Shown piece after piece: positions 24,696-33,682 of a DNA stretch of 64,000 bases (positions are counted from its first letter, which is position 1; every line of letters starts with the position of its first letter). The notes below the pieces were generated by a model. It was given only the letters and a program-made list of their open reading frames with translations, ran no database searches and was not told the origin of the DNA. The position numbers and the translations under genes were made by a program. This stretch comes from Glycomyces sp. YM15 (GTDB lineage Bacteria > Actinomycetota > Actinomycetes > Mycobacteriales > Micromonosporaceae): NCBI RefSeq assembly GCF_016918015.1, contig NZ_JAERMK010000012.1, forward strand, positions 109,462 to 173,461, read 5' to 3'.

Positions 24696-26030
24696 ATGCA
24701 CCTCCCGCCCCGCCTGGCGGCGCTCACCGCGCTGACCTCGCTCGCCGCCCTCACCTTCGCCGCCGCTCCCGAACGGGTCGAGGCGCAGGACGCCGTACTC
24801 AGCGGCGACCTCTCCGTCCTCTCCTACAACATCGCGGGTCTGCCGCTCGGGATCGGCGACGGCGACCCCGAGACGAACACCCCGATCATCGGTTCCCGCC
24901 TCGGCTCCTACGACGTCGTGCACGTCCAGGAGGACTTCAACTACCACGCGGCGCTGTACGCCGCCGACGACCATCCGCACCGGACGGCCACCAGCGGCGG
25001 CGTGCCGTTCGGCGACGGCCTCAACACGTTGTCCGATCTGCCGTTCGAGGACTTCGAACGCGTCAAGTGGAACGACTGCTCCTCTGGTTCGGGCGACTGC
25101 CTGACCCCCAAGGGATTCACGTTCATGCGCGCCCGCCTCGCCGAGGGCGTGTGGGTCGACCTGTACAACCTCCACACCGACGCGGGAAGCGAAGCGGCCG
25201 ACATCGCGGCCCGCGAGAAGAACCTGGCGCAGGTCTCCGCGTACATGGCCTCGCACTCGGCCGGGAACGCCGTGATCGTTTACGGCGACACCAACACCCG
25301 CTACACCCGCGGTGACGGCATCGCCGAGTTCGCCCACGGCAACGGCCTCACGGACGCCTGGGTCGAGCTGATCCGCGGCGGCGACGCCCCGAACGCGGGC
25401 GACCCCGCACTCACCTGCCAGGACGCGACGGTCGATGCGACCTGCGAGGTCGTCGACAAGGTCCTCTACCGCTCCGGGGAGCACGTGCAACTCGACGCGG
25501 GCGCGTACCGCAACGACCACGCCGCCTTCAGGAACGACGCGGGAGAGAACCTCTCGGACCACTATCCGATCGCGGTGGACTTCTCCTGGTCCACGGGTGG
25601 CGACTTCACGCTCAGCGACCAGTTCGGCGGGCCGCACGGCGACTTCTTCACCGATGTGGACGATCTGGACGCGGGCGATGCGGCCCGCGTGCTGCGGCTG
25701 CGCGCGGGGGAGCGGGTCGATGCGATCGGCGTGACGCTCGCGGACGGCACCGTGCTGGCCCACGGCGGCAGCGGCGGCACCCTGCGCGAACTGTCGCTCG
25801 CGGCGGGGGAGTACCCGGTCGCGCTCCGGGTCTGCCAGGCCAAACACAACGATCACACGCGGATCTTCTACGCCCGCTTCACGACCAGCACCGGCCGCAC
25901 CCTCGAAGGCGGTACGGCGACGGGCGAGTGCACGACGTTCACGGCCCCGTCGGGCTGGCAGATCGCCGGCTTCCACGGTCGGTCGGCCGCGGCGCTCGAC
26001 AAGGTCGGCGTGGTCTACACCCGCCGCTGA
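24696..26030 (+). CDS. Secreted sphingomyelinase-like phosphodiesterase with C-terminal lectin-like domain
   Basis: 444 aa. Signal peptide (1-30, cleavage after VEA). Endonuclease/exonuclease/phosphatase domain about 35-300: SYNIAG, VHVQEDFNYH with the metal-binding Glu, YGDTNTRYT with Asp/Asn, and C-terminal LSDHYPI with catalytic Asp-His. This matches bacterial neutral sphingomyelinase-like enzymes. Residues about 305-444 form a beta-rich domain (FTLSDQFGGPHGDFF, LREL, VGVVYTRR) resembling jacalin-like lectins. It probably hydrolyses phospholipid head groups outside the cell. ATG at 24696 chosen (GGAG upstream); 24651 is in frame but lengthens the signal oddly. Confidence 0.83.
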   Translation: MHLPPRLAALTALTSLAALTFAAAPERVEAQDAVLSGDLSVLSYNIAGLPLGIGDGDPETNTPIIGSRLGSYDVVHVQEDFNYHAALYAADDHPHRTATSGGVPFGDGLNTLSDLPFEDFERVKWNDCSSGSGDCLTPKGFTFMRARLAEGVWVDLYNLHTDAGSEAADIAAREKNLAQVSAYMASHSAGNAVIVYGDTNTRYTRGDGIAEFAHGNGLTDAWVELIRGGDAPNAGDPALTCQDATVDATCEVVDKVLYRSGEHVQLDAGAYRNDHAAFRNDAGENLSDHYPIAVDFSWSTGGDFTLSDQFGGPHGDFFTDVDDLDAGDAARVLRLRAGERVDAIGVTLADGTVLAHGGSGGTLRELSLAAGEYPVALRVCQAKHNDHTRIFYARFTTSTGRTLEGGTATGECTTFTAPSGWQIAGFHGRSAAALDKVGVVYTRR

Positions 26031-26058
26031 GCGGACGAAGGGGCCCGCCACCGCCGGG

Positions 26059-27225
26059 TCAGGCGTTCATCGCGAGGCAGCGGCGGACCTCCCACATCCG
26101 GTAGGCGATGTGCTCGGCCGTGTCGACTTCGGCGCTGCCGGTGCTGTGGACCAGGCCCGCCGCCCAGAGGCATTGGGCCGCATGGCGGGCGGCCATGAGC
26201 ACCGGCAGGTGGGCCTCCAGTTCCCGCGGCAACGCCCGCGCCGACCGGTAACCGTCGAGGAAGGAAGCGCGCAACCGCCTGAAGTGGGGGTAGTCGCTGA
26301 GGTTGCCGAGGACAGGTCCGAGGTCGGCGAGGCAGTGGCCCCAACCGCTGTCGTCGAAGTCGATCACGCCGACGCTCCAGCCGCGCGCCGTGCGCACGGT
26401 GAGGCAGTTGAGGAGGATGAAGTCGTGGTGGACGATCCCGTACGCGTCGGGGCCGCTGCCGAGGCGGTCGAAGATCACGATGGTCCGGTCGGCGACGGTG
26501 TCGAAGAGCTTCCGGTCGTCGGCGCTGAGCAGTTCGTGGAGGGGTCCGGGGCGGTGCGGGGAGTCCTCGGTGAAGAGTGTCCGGGCGTCCCAGGTCGGCA
26601 GATGGAAGCCTTCAGGCGCGGTGAACGTTTCGGCGGCCCGGTGGAGGTGCGCCAGGGCGCGGCCGATCTGGTGGACGCCGCGGGGGCCGAGGCCGGATTC
26701 GGGACGGCGCACGCTGCCCTCGACCCAGGTCAGCAGGTCGCAATGGACCGTCTGCGGCTCATCGCCTGTGGGCAGGTCGACCGCCACCGACAGTGCGCCG
26801 TCCTTGGCCGGCACGGGTTTCGGCACGCGGATGGCGGCTTCGGCCAGTGGCTCGTGCACCGCGTTCAGGAAGGCGAGTTCCGATCGGGTGTGTTCGGGGA
26901 GGCGGTAGCGGGGGCGGTGGACTCGGAGTGCATAGCGCCGCCCGTCCGCCGCCGTCACCGCGAACACCGCGTTGTTGAGCATCCGGATCGGTTCGACGGT
27001 GACGGGCTCGGGCAGGTCGTACGCGAGCAGCGCGGCCTCGGCGGCAGAATCGGAATGCGATTGCCCCGCAAGCGCAACCGAACCGCGGGGGCGGCGCGTC
27101 CAGTACCCGTATGCGAAAGCAGTGGGCCCATGAGCTTGGTGGGTCTCGACGAGAACGCGGAAGGACCGAGCGATGCACAGCGCTTCAGCACCGACCACCG
27201 ACGAGCGGTTCCAACAGGTCCACAA
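26059..27225 (-). CDS. Aminoglycoside/homoserine-kinase-like phosphotransferase
   Basis: APH-fold kinase. Recognisable from about residue 60 on: LNNAVFAVTAADGRRYALRVH (ATP lobe with Lys/Arg), catalytic VHHDFILLN, and metal-binding VIDFDDSGWG. Substrate unknown; homoserine kinase II and choline kinase-like enzymes share this pattern. The start is a problem: in-frame starts that keep the full N-lobe are ATG 27225 and GTG 27198, and both overlap the divergent methyltransferase start (27173). The next ATG (MLNNAV) would cut off the first helix. A rare start codon near 27060 or a true head-to-head overlap are the options. Confidence 0.82.
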   Translation of the reverse strand: MWTCWNRSSVVGAEALCIARSFRVLVETHQAHGPTAFAYGYWTRRPRGSVALAGQSHSDSAAEAALLAYDLPEPVTVEPIRMLNNAVFAVTAADGRRYALRVHRPRYRLPEHTRSELAFLNAVHEPLAEAAIRVPKPVPAKDGALSVAVDLPTGDEPQTVHCDLLTWVEGSVRRPESGLGPRGVHQIGRALAHLHRAAETFTAPEGFHLPTWDARTLFTEDSPHRPGPLHELLSADDRKLFDTVADRTIVIFDRLGSGPDAYGIVHHDFILLNCLTVRTARGWSVGVIDFDDSGWGHCLADLGPVLGNLSDYPHFRRLRASFLDGYRSARALPRELEAHLPVLMAARHAAQCLWAAGLVHSTGSAEVDTAEHIAYRMWEVRRCLAMNA

Positions 27226-27988
27226 CTACCGAAGCGAGGACGGTCTGGCCGCTCGCCAGCGGATCTTCCAGTACAAGACTCCCGACTACGACCTGCCCGG
27301 GGTGGTCGCCTCGAACATCACGGGCCGTCCGAAGCGGGTGCTCGACGTCGGGTGCGGTAACGGCCGCTATACGGTGCGGCTCCGCGAGGCCTTCCCCGAT
27401 GCGGAGGTGGTCGGTGTCGACCTCGCGTCAGGCATCCTCGAGACGGTTCCCGAGCCGACGGTGGTCGCGGACGTCGCGGATCTGCCTTTCGAGGACGGTT
27501 CGGCCGAGGTGGTGCTCGCGATGCACATGCTCTACCACGTGCCGGACATCCCGGCTGCGCTCGACGAGCTCCAGCGGGTGCTCGCGCCGGGCGGTGTCCT
27601 GTTCGTATCGACGAACGCCTCCGATGACAAGGCGGAGTACGTCCCGCTTTGGCAGGACGCGGCGAAGGCGGCGCTGGGGGCCGAAGTGCGGCTTACGCTC
27701 TCGGCGCTGCTGGAGCGGTTCTCACTCGAGACCGCGTGGTCGATGCTGGCCGAGCGCTTCGACCGCGTCGCGCTGCATGATCTCCCTGGTGTCATCGATC
27801 TGCCCGAGCCGGGTCCGCTGGTGGCCGCGTTCCGGTCTGAAGCGGACTTCATCGGGCTGCCGCCGGGGGATTTCGAGCGTCTCCTGGGCGAGGTCGAGCG
27901 GCGATTGGACGATCACTTCGCGAGGCATGAGGTCCTGCGGATCACCAGTCACGGCGGGATCCTCGAGTGCCGGGGCGCGAAGGGCTGA
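27173..27988 (+). CDS. Class I SAM-dependent methyltransferase
   Basis: 271 aa. SAM-binding motif I VLDVGCGNGRYT (about 60-71), motif II VVGVDLASG, motif III LPFEDGSAEVVLAMHMLYHVPD, and post-motif LAPGGVLFVST: a UbiE/Methyltransf_11 enzyme acting on a small molecule. ATG preceded by GGAAGGACC. Divergent from the phosphotransferase gene, with apparent head-to-head overlap. Substrate not predictable. Confidence 0.9.
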   Translation: MHSASAPTTDERFQQVHNYRSEDGLAARQRIFQYKTPDYDLPGVVASNITGRPKRVLDVGCGNGRYTVRLREAFPDAEVVGVDLASGILETVPEPTVVADVADLPFEDGSAEVVLAMHMLYHVPDIPAALDELQRVLAPGGVLFVSTNASDDKAEYVPLWQDAAKAALGAEVRLTLSALLERFSLETAWSMLAERFDRVALHDLPGVIDLPEPGPLVAAFRSEADFIGLPPGDFERLLGEVERRLDDHFARHEVLRITSHGGILECRGAKG

Positions 27989-28142
27989 CGTTCTGCGATC
28001 GGGGGTTCCGGTGCGGCTTTGAGGCTGGAGAGGCCGGTCCGAGGGATTCGAGCCGCATCGCGTGTCGGTCGCGGTCGGCGGCGTAGCGCCGTGCGCGGTC
28101 GTGTCCTCGGGCATGTTCGAGCAAGTCTTCAGCGAAGGTGCA

Positions 28143-28172
28143 CCGGGGCCAGCGCGGTTGCGTTGGCCCCGG
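28143..28172. terminator. Terminator hairpin between methyltransferase and I36 inhibitor genes
   Basis: CCGGGGCCA (28143-28151) pairs with TGGCCCCGG (28164-28172), with further pairing in the loop. It lies between convergent genes. In the 150 bp before it (27990-28142) I see no gene, only a short minus-strand Arg-rich frame without family likeness. Confidence 0.7.
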
Positions 28173-28190
28173 GTGGTGTTGGTGGTTCGG

Positions 28191-28610
28191 TTATCCGGCG
28201 ACCCAGAGGCTGAGGGGTTCGAATCCGCCGAGGTCGGCGATGGCGCTGTTGCCGGGGACTTGGTAGGGGCCGCCGATGCAGTCGTCGTTGGCGAAGAGGG
28301 CGGCGCTGGAGGTGTGGGTGTTGATGGCGGAGTTGACGCGGCCGGCCCAGCCGTGGTCGACGAGGCTGACGCAGGTGCCGGGTTGGACGAGTGAGCTGAC
28401 GGTGAGGCGTTCGCCGGTGAAGTCGGGGCCTTCGTAGAGGCAGAGGGTGTTGGTGAGGTTGCAGTCGTCGGTGCTGGTGGTGTCCGGAGGGGAGGCGGTG
28501 GCGGGGTTGGCGGTGGTGAGGAGTGCGGTTGCGGTGAGTGCGAGGAGGAGGGCGGGGGTGCGTTTGCGGTGGTGGGGAGTCGCGTCGGTGGCCTTGGGGT
28601 GCTTGCGCAT
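28191..28610 (-). CDS. Secreted peptidase inhibitor family I36-like protein
   Basis: 139 aa. Signal peptide about 1-37 (basic start, hydrophobic LLLALTATALL, cleavage near NPATA-SPP). Mature beta-gamma-crystallin-like domain: CNLTNTLCLYEGPDFTGERL, CVSLVDHGWAGRVNSAIN and C-terminal ANDDCIGG, with four Cys for two disulfides. This is the pattern of SMPI-type metalloprotease inhibitors (I36) of Streptomyces. ATG at 28608-28610 chosen because AAAGGAG lies 9 nt upstream. Single gene; secreted. Confidence 0.82.
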   Translation of the reverse strand: MRKHPKATDATPHHRKRTPALLLALTATALLTTANPATASPPDTTSTDDCNLTNTLCLYEGPDFTGERLTVSSLVQPGTCVSLVDHGWAGRVNSAINTHTSSAALFANDDCIGGPYQVPGNSAIADLGGFEPLSLWVAG

Positions 28611-28793
28611 GCGCGGTTGCTCCTTTGGTCGCTGGTTGCTTTGGTAGTCAAGCATATCGATGTTTGGGAGCGGTGTCATCGAGTCGGGGTGCGCTGTTTT
28701 CCTAGTGGTTCGCGGGCTGTCGATTTCGCTTGTGCGTTCGGTGATGGTGCGGGCTTTTTTACGTGTCCGCAACGGGAGTTCATGCGGTCGTTC

Positions 28794-28873
28794 TTGACGT
28801 GAACGGCGGTGAAACATCGCGCACTTAGCTTGTACCCATAGCGGATACGACGCTGTATACGCACCTGTACACC
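28794..28873 (+). promoter_or_regulatory. Promoter region of the urea operon with candidate GlnR and GntR sites
   Basis: In the 344-bp gap 28611-28954. TGAAC-n6-GAAAC (28800-28815) resembles a half GlnR box. TTGTAC (28830-28835), 18 nt, TGTATA (28854-28859) is a possible promoter. CTGTATAC and CTGTACAC (28853-28873) look like half-sites for a GntR/FCD repressor such as the one in this operon. The rest of the gap holds the I36 gene leader; no riboswitch fold was recognised. Confidence 0.4.
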
Positions 28874-28954
28874 GCCGCTGCCTGCGGTGGTACCCCTTGC
28901 AGGCCCGGTCCCCATCGAGCCGGGACGCTCACCCCGCGAAAGGTCGAATACCGT

Positions 28955-30226
28955 ATGCCACAGCGTTTCAAGTTCAGGGCCCGAAGAGTCGCCCGTTCCC
29001 TCACCGCCTCCGCTGCCGTCACCGCGCTCGCCCTGACGGCCGCGTGCGGTTCGAAGGCGGGGGAGGAGTCGGCGGCCGCCGAGTCGTGTGTGGACACGTC
29101 CGGTGACTCGATCAAGGTCGGGGCGCTCAACTCCCTGTCCGGCACGATGTCCATTTCCGAGACGACGGTCCGTGATGCGATCTATCTGGCCGTCGATGAG
29201 ATCAACGCCGCCGGCGGCGTGCAGGGCAAGCAGATCGAGATCGTCGCCGAGGACGGGGCTTCGGAGCCCACGGTGTTCGCGGAGAAGGCGGAGAAGCTGA
29301 TCCGCGAGGACTGCGTCGCGGCCGTGTTCGGCGGTTGGACTTCGGCTTCGCGCAAGGCGATGCTGCCGGTGTTCGAGGACAACGACTCGCTGCTGTACTA
29401 CCCGGTGCAGTATGAGGGTCTGGAGGCGTCGGAGAACATCTTCTACACGGGCGCGACGACGAACCAGCAGATCATCCCGGCCTTGGACTACCTCGCCGAG
29501 ACGGGTGTCAAGTCGCTGTATCTGGTCGGGTCGGACTACGTGTTCCCGCGGACGGCGAACGCGATCATCAACGCCTACGCCGCGGACAAGGGCATCGAGA
29601 TCCTCGGTGAGGATTACGCGCAGCTGGGTTCGGTGGAGTTCTCCACGATCGTGAACCAGGTCAGTGCTTCAGGTGCGGACGCGGTGTTCAACACGCTCAA
29701 CGGGGACTCGAACGTGGCGTTCTTCCGGGAGTACGCGAACGTGGGTCTGACGGCCGCGGAGATGCCGGTCATGAGCGTCTCGATCGCCGAGGAGGAGGTC
29801 GGCGGCATCGGTGTGGAGAACATCGAGGGCCAGTTGGCGGCGTGGAACTACTACCAGACGGTCGAGTCGCCCGAGAACGCGACGTTCGTGGAGGCGTTCA
29901 AGGCCGAGTACGGGGCGGACCGGGTCACGTCGGACCCGATGGAGGCCGCGTACAACTCCGTGTACCTGTGGGCGGCGACCGCCGAGAAGGCGGGGTCGTT
30001 CGCGGTGGAGGACATCCAGGCCGCGGCGGACGGCGTCTCGTTCGCCGGTCCTGAGGGGACCGTCGTGATCGACGGGGAGAACCACCACGTCTCCAAGACG
30101 GCGCGCATCGGCGAGATCCGCGCGGACGGCCTGCTCTACACCGTGTGGGAGTCCGAGGGGGCGATCGAGCCGGATCCGTTCCTCGATGGCTACGACTGGG
30201 CCGCCGACCTCCAGGTGACCGAGTAG
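28955..30226 (+). CDS. urtA: Urea ABC transporter substrate-binding lipoprotein
   Basis: 423 aa. Signal peptide with lipobox LTAAC (Cys about 30). Type I periplasmic binding fold of the amide/urea class: [16 protein letters not shown] at the start of the mature domain, [30 protein letters not shown] and [14 protein letters not shown]. These are signatures of UrtA instead of branched-chain amino acid binders. First gene of an operon urtABCDE-gntR-uca-atzF; it delivers urea to UrtBC. Confidence 0.95.
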   Translation: MPQRFKFRARRVARSLTASAAVTALALTAACGSKAGEESAAAESCVDTSGDSIKVGALNSLSGTMSISETTVRDAIYLAVDEINAAGGVQGKQIEIVAEDGASEPTVFAEKAEKLIREDCVAAVFGGWTSASRKAMLPVFEDNDSLLYYPVQYEGLEASENIFYTGATTNQQIIPALDYLAETGVKSLYLVGSDYVFPRTANAIINAYAADKGIEILGEDYAQLGSVEFSTIVNQVSASGADAVFNTLNGDSNVAFFREYANVGLTAAEMPVMSVSIAEEEVGGIGVENIEGQLAAWNYYQTVESPENATFVEAFKAEYGADRVTSDPMEAAYNSVYLWAATAEKAGSFAVEDIQAAADGVSFAGPEGTVVIDGENHHVSKTARIGEIRADGLLYTVWESEGAIEPDPFLDGYDWAADLQVTE

Positions 30227-30254
30227 TCGTGCGGGCGATCAGGAAGGAGACATC

Positions 30255-31139
30255 GTGGACCTTCTCGTAGGGCAGTTGTTCACCGGGCTGAGCACCGGTT
30301 CGATCCTGCTGCTGGCGGCGCTGGGGCTCTCGCTCACGTACGGCCAGATGGGCGTGATCAACATGGCGCACGGCGAGTTCATCATGGCGGGCTGCTACAC
30401 GGCCTACGTGACGCAGCAGGTCGTCGGTGACGCCGGGGTGTCCCTCCTGATCGCCCTTCCCGTCGGGTTCCTCGTCGGCGGGGCCATGGGCCTCGTCCTC
30501 GAGTCCCTGCTCATCCGGCATCTCTACCACCGGCCGCTGGACACGCTCCTGGTCACGTTCGGGGTCGGCCTGGTGCTGCAGCAGGTCGCGCGGGACGTGT
30601 TCGGGGCCCCGGCGGTGAACGTGACCGTGCCGGAGTTCCTGCGCGGCGGTGTCGACCTGCTCGGCACGGCGGTGCCGAAGACGCGGCTGTTCATCCTCGC
30701 GCTGGCGATCATTGCGGTCGCGGCGGTGGCGCTGGTCCTCAGGTTCACTCCGGCCGGGCGGCGGATCCGCGCGGTGGTGGGCAACCGGGATCTGGCCGAG
30801 ACCGCCGGGATCTCCTCGCGGGCGGTCGATGCGGGGACGTTCTTCATCGGGTCCGGGCTCGCGGGTGTCGCCGGGGTCGCTTTGACGCTCATCGGGGCGA
30901 CGAGTCCGACCACCGGCCAGTCCTATCTGGTCGACGCGTTCCTCGTCGTGGTCGCGGGCGGTATGGGCCGCATCAAGGGCGCGGTGGTCGCGGCGGTCGC
31001 GCTCGGTACGTTCCAGGCCGTGTTCGAGACGTATTCGACCGCTTCGCTGGCGAAAGTGGGCGTGTTCGTCGTCATCGTCGTCTTCCTCCAGCTGCGCCCC
31101 CAGGGCCTGTTCACGCTGCGGACAAGGAGCCTCGCATGA
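30255..31139 (+). CDS. urtB: Urea ABC transporter permease UrtB
   Basis: 294 aa, GTG start with AGGAAGG upstream. Eight or so membrane spans of the LivH/UrtB type; family motifs GLSLTYGQMGVINMAHGEF and VVAGGMGRIKGAVVAA. Follows urtA by 28 bp. Length is normal for the short UrtB without the extra N-terminal domain found in Gram-negatives. Channel subunit with UrtC. Confidence 0.95.
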   Translation: MDLLVGQLFTGLSTGSILLLAALGLSLTYGQMGVINMAHGEFIMAGCYTAYVTQQVVGDAGVSLLIALPVGFLVGGAMGLVLESLLIRHLYHRPLDTLLVTFGVGLVLQQVARDVFGAPAVNVTVPEFLRGGVDLLGTAVPKTRLFILALAIIAVAAVALVLRFTPAGRRIRAVVGNRDLAETAGISSRAVDAGTFFIGSGLAGVAGVALTLIGATSPTTGQSYLVDAFLVVVAGGMGRIKGAVVAAVALGTFQAVFETYSTASLAKVGVFVVIVVFLQLRPQGLFTLRTRSLA

Positions 31140-32212
31140 GCAAGTTCCTCTCCACCAGGGCCGGGACGTGGACCGGGTTCGGCGCCGCCGCGCTCGTCCT
31201 GTTCGGCGCCGCGCCGCTGCTGCTGTCGGGGTTCCGGCTCGGGCTGCTCGCCCAGTTCCTGTGCTACGCGATCGTCGCCGTGGGCATCGGCCTCGCGTGG
31301 GGCCGCGGCGGGATGCTCACGCTCGGCCAGGGCGTGTTCTTCGGCATGGGCGCCTATCTCATGGCGATGCACATGAAGTTGGCCGACGCGGAGTTCCGGA
31401 ACGGGCCGGGCTCCGTCCCGGACTTCATGGAGCTCGCGGGCCTCCGCGAGCTCCCGGGGTACTGGGTGCCGTTCGCGTCTCCGGTGTTCACGATCGCGGC
31501 GATCCTCGTCCTCCCCACCGCGTTCGCGGTCCTCTTGGGGCTCGCGGTGTTCAAACGCCGTGTCAAGGGCGCCTACTTCGCGATCCTCTCCCAAGCCCTC
31601 GCCGGGGCGTTCGCGATCCTCCTCATCGGGCAGCAGTCGATGGGCGGGTTCAACGGCCTCTCCCGGTTCCGGTACTTCTTCGGCTACAACCTCGACGACC
31701 CGGTCAACCAGCAGATGCTGTACTTCATCGCCGCCGGGGTCCTGCTCGTCGTCGTCGCGGTCGCTCTGCAGCTGCGGCGCTCCCGCTACGGTGAACTGCT
31801 CGTCGCGGTCCGCGACGCCGAAGAGCGCGTCCGGTTCCTCGGCTACGACGCGGCGAACGTCAAAGTCGTCGCCTACGCCACGGCCGCCCTGTTCGCGGCC
31901 GTCGCCGGAGCGATCTTCGTCCCCATCGTCGGCATCATCTCCCCGGCGAACATCGGGATCGTGCCGTCCATCATGTTCCTCCTCGGCGTCGCCATCGGCG
32001 GCCGCGCCAGCCTGATCGGCCCCGTCATCGGCGCGCTCGCGGTCGCCTACGCCCAAACCGCCCTCTCCGAGCAGTTCCCCTCCGCCTGGACGTACGCGCA
32101 GGGGCTCCTGTTCATCGTCGTCATCGCCCTGCTCCCCGGCGGCATCGCCTCGATCGCCGCCGCCACCAAGCGGTTCCGCAGGGAACCGGTCACCGCGGAG
32201 GCCGCAGCATGA
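31136..32212 (+). CDS. urtC: Urea ABC transporter permease UrtC
   Basis: 358 aa LivM-like permease. Motifs AVGIGLAWGRGGMLTLGQG and GRASLIGPVIGALAVAYAQ. Start ATGA overlaps the urtB stop (31136-31139), indicating translational coupling. UrtC-specific insertion with SVPDFMELAGLRELPGYWVP between spans. Second channel subunit. Confidence 0.95.
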   Translation: MSKFLSTRAGTWTGFGAAALVLFGAAPLLLSGFRLGLLAQFLCYAIVAVGIGLAWGRGGMLTLGQGVFFGMGAYLMAMHMKLADAEFRNGPGSVPDFMELAGLRELPGYWVPFASPVFTIAAILVLPTAFAVLLGLAVFKRRVKGAYFAILSQALAGAFAILLIGQQSMGGFNGLSRFRYFFGYNLDDPVNQQMLYFIAAGVLLVVVAVALQLRRSRYGELLVAVRDAEERVRFLGYDAANVKVVAYATAALFAAVAGAIFVPIVGIISPANIGIVPSIMFLLGVAIGGRASLIGPVIGALAVAYAQTALSEQFPSAWTYAQGLLFIVVIALLPGGIASIAAATKRFRREPVTAEAAA

Positions 32213-33006
32213 GCCAGGCAGCACTCACGTGCGCGAACATCGAAGTCGACTTCGACGGCTTCAAAGCCGTCAACGGCGTCGACCTGACCCTCGACCGCGG
32301 CGAGGTGCACTTCCTCATCGGCCCCAACGGCGCCGGGAAGACCACCCTCGTCGACGCCATCACCGGCCTCGCCCGCTACACCGGGTCCGTGGTCAAGGAC
32401 ACGGCTGAGAAAGGCGCAGTCGAACTGCGCGGCAAGAAGGTCCACCACATCGCCCGCCACGGCATCGGGCGCACCTTCCAGACCGCCACGGTCTTCGAGA
32501 ACCTCACCGTGGCCCAGAACCTCGACATCGCCGCCGGATCCGGACGCTCCCCCTGGGCGCTGCTGCGCCGCCGCAAGCACCTGCCCGACACCGTCGTCAA
32601 CGTCATGGAGCAGATCGGTCTCACCGGCCAGGCCGCGACTCCCGCGGGCATCCTCGCCCACGGTCAGAAGCAGTGGCTGGAGATCGGGATGCTGCTCGTC
32701 GGCGACGCCGACGTGCTCCTTCTCGACGAACCCATCGCCGGCATGGGCCACGACGAACGCGAGACCACCGGGCGGCTCCTTCACGACATCGCCACCGATC
32801 GCGCCGTCGCGGTCGTCGAGCACGACATGGACTTCATGCGGGCCTTCGCGTCCCGCGTCACCGTCCTCCACGCCGGCGCCGTCCTCGCCACCGGCTCGGT
32901 CGACGAGGTCTCCAACCACCCCCGCGTCCAAGAGGTCTACCTCGGCACCGCACACCCGACCGCGCCTTCGAACGACATGGAGCCCGCCGATGCTGCGACT
33001 GCGTAA
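32209..33006 (+). CDS. urtD: Urea ABC transporter ATPase UrtD
   Basis: 265 aa LivG-like ATPase. Walker A GPNGAGKTT (about 44-52), Q-loop region GRTFQTATVFENLTV, signature region LAHGQKQWLEIGM, Walker B DVLLLDEPIAGM, and H-loop VEHDMDFMR. ATGA overlap with urtC. The LAHGQKQWLEI form of the ABC signature is characteristic of UrtD. Confidence 0.95.
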   Translation: MSQAALTCANIEVDFDGFKAVNGVDLTLDRGEVHFLIGPNGAGKTTLVDAITGLARYTGSVVKDTAEKGAVELRGKKVHHIARHGIGRTFQTATVFENLTVAQNLDIAAGSGRSPWALLRRRKHLPDTVVNVMEQIGLTGQAATPAGILAHGQKQWLEIGMLLVGDADVLLLDEPIAGMGHDERETTGRLLHDIATDRAVAVVEHDMDFMRAFASRVTVLHAGAVLATGSVDEVSNHPRVQEVYLGTAHPTAPSNDMEPADAATA

Positions 33007-33682
33007 CCTCACCTGCGGCTACGGCCGCTCCCCGGTCGTCCACGGCATCGACCTCGAGGTCGGCACCGACGAAGTCACCGCCGTCATGGGCCACAACGGC
33101 GCCGGCAAGACCACCCTCCTGCGCGCCGTCGTCGGCCTCATCCCCGTCATGTCCGGCACCATCGAACTCGACGGCGAGACCATCAACCGGAAACCGGCCA
33201 ACAGGCGCGTCAAAGCCGGCATGGCCTACGTCCCCCAAGGCCAGCAGTGCTTCGCGCACCTCACCGCAGGCGAGAACCTCCGCCTCGTCGCCGACGGCCG
33301 CAAGCACGGCAGAGCCCTCATCGACGCCCAGCTCGACCGCTTCCCCGCCCTCCAGACCCTCCTGGGCCGCCAAGCCGGGCTCCTCTCCGGCGGCCAGCGC
33401 CAGCAGCTGGCGATCGCGCGGGCGCTCATCACCGAGCCGCGGCTGCTCATTCTGGATGAGCCGACCGAGGGCATCCAGCCGAATGTGGTCGCCGAGATCG
33501 AATCGACGATTGTGGATTTGGCGTCGCGGGGAGGGTTGTCGGTGCTGCTGGTCGAGCAGCATCTGGGGTTCGCGCTGCAGGCGGCGTCGCGGTATGCGGT
33601 GCTGCGTTCGGGTCGGGTCGCGTCCAGTGGTGCGACGGGTGCGGGTGCTGCGGTTCGGGTGCGGGAGGCGATGGCGATATGA
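32990..33682 (+). CDS. urtE: Urea ABC transporter ATPase UrtE
   Basis: 230 aa LivF-like ATPase. Walker A GHNGAGKTT, Q-loop VPQGQQCFAHLTAGENL, signature LSGGQRQQLAIARAL, Walker B LLILDEPTEGIQPN (typical of UrtE), and VEQHLGFALQAA. Overlaps urtD by 17 bp and gntR by 4 bp. Codon choice changes abruptly near base 33,430 (about residue 147): mainly C in third position before, mainly G/T after. Confidence 0.95.
   Translation: MLRLRNLTCGYGRSPVVHGIDLEVGTDEVTAVMGHNGAGKTTLLRAVVGLIPVMSGTIELDGETINRKPANRRVKAGMAYVPQGQQCFAHLTAGENLRLVADGRKHGRALIDAQLDRFPALQTLLGRQAGLLSGGQRQQLAIARALITEPRLLILDEPTEGIQPNVVAEIESTIVDLASRGGLSVLLVEQHLGFALQAASRYAVLRSGRVASSGATGAGAAVRVREAMAI

Noticed and set aside
27942..28124. Short minus-strand Arg-rich frame after the methyltransferase
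   Set aside because: No ribosome-binding site, no homologous motif; overlaps the methyltransferase end.
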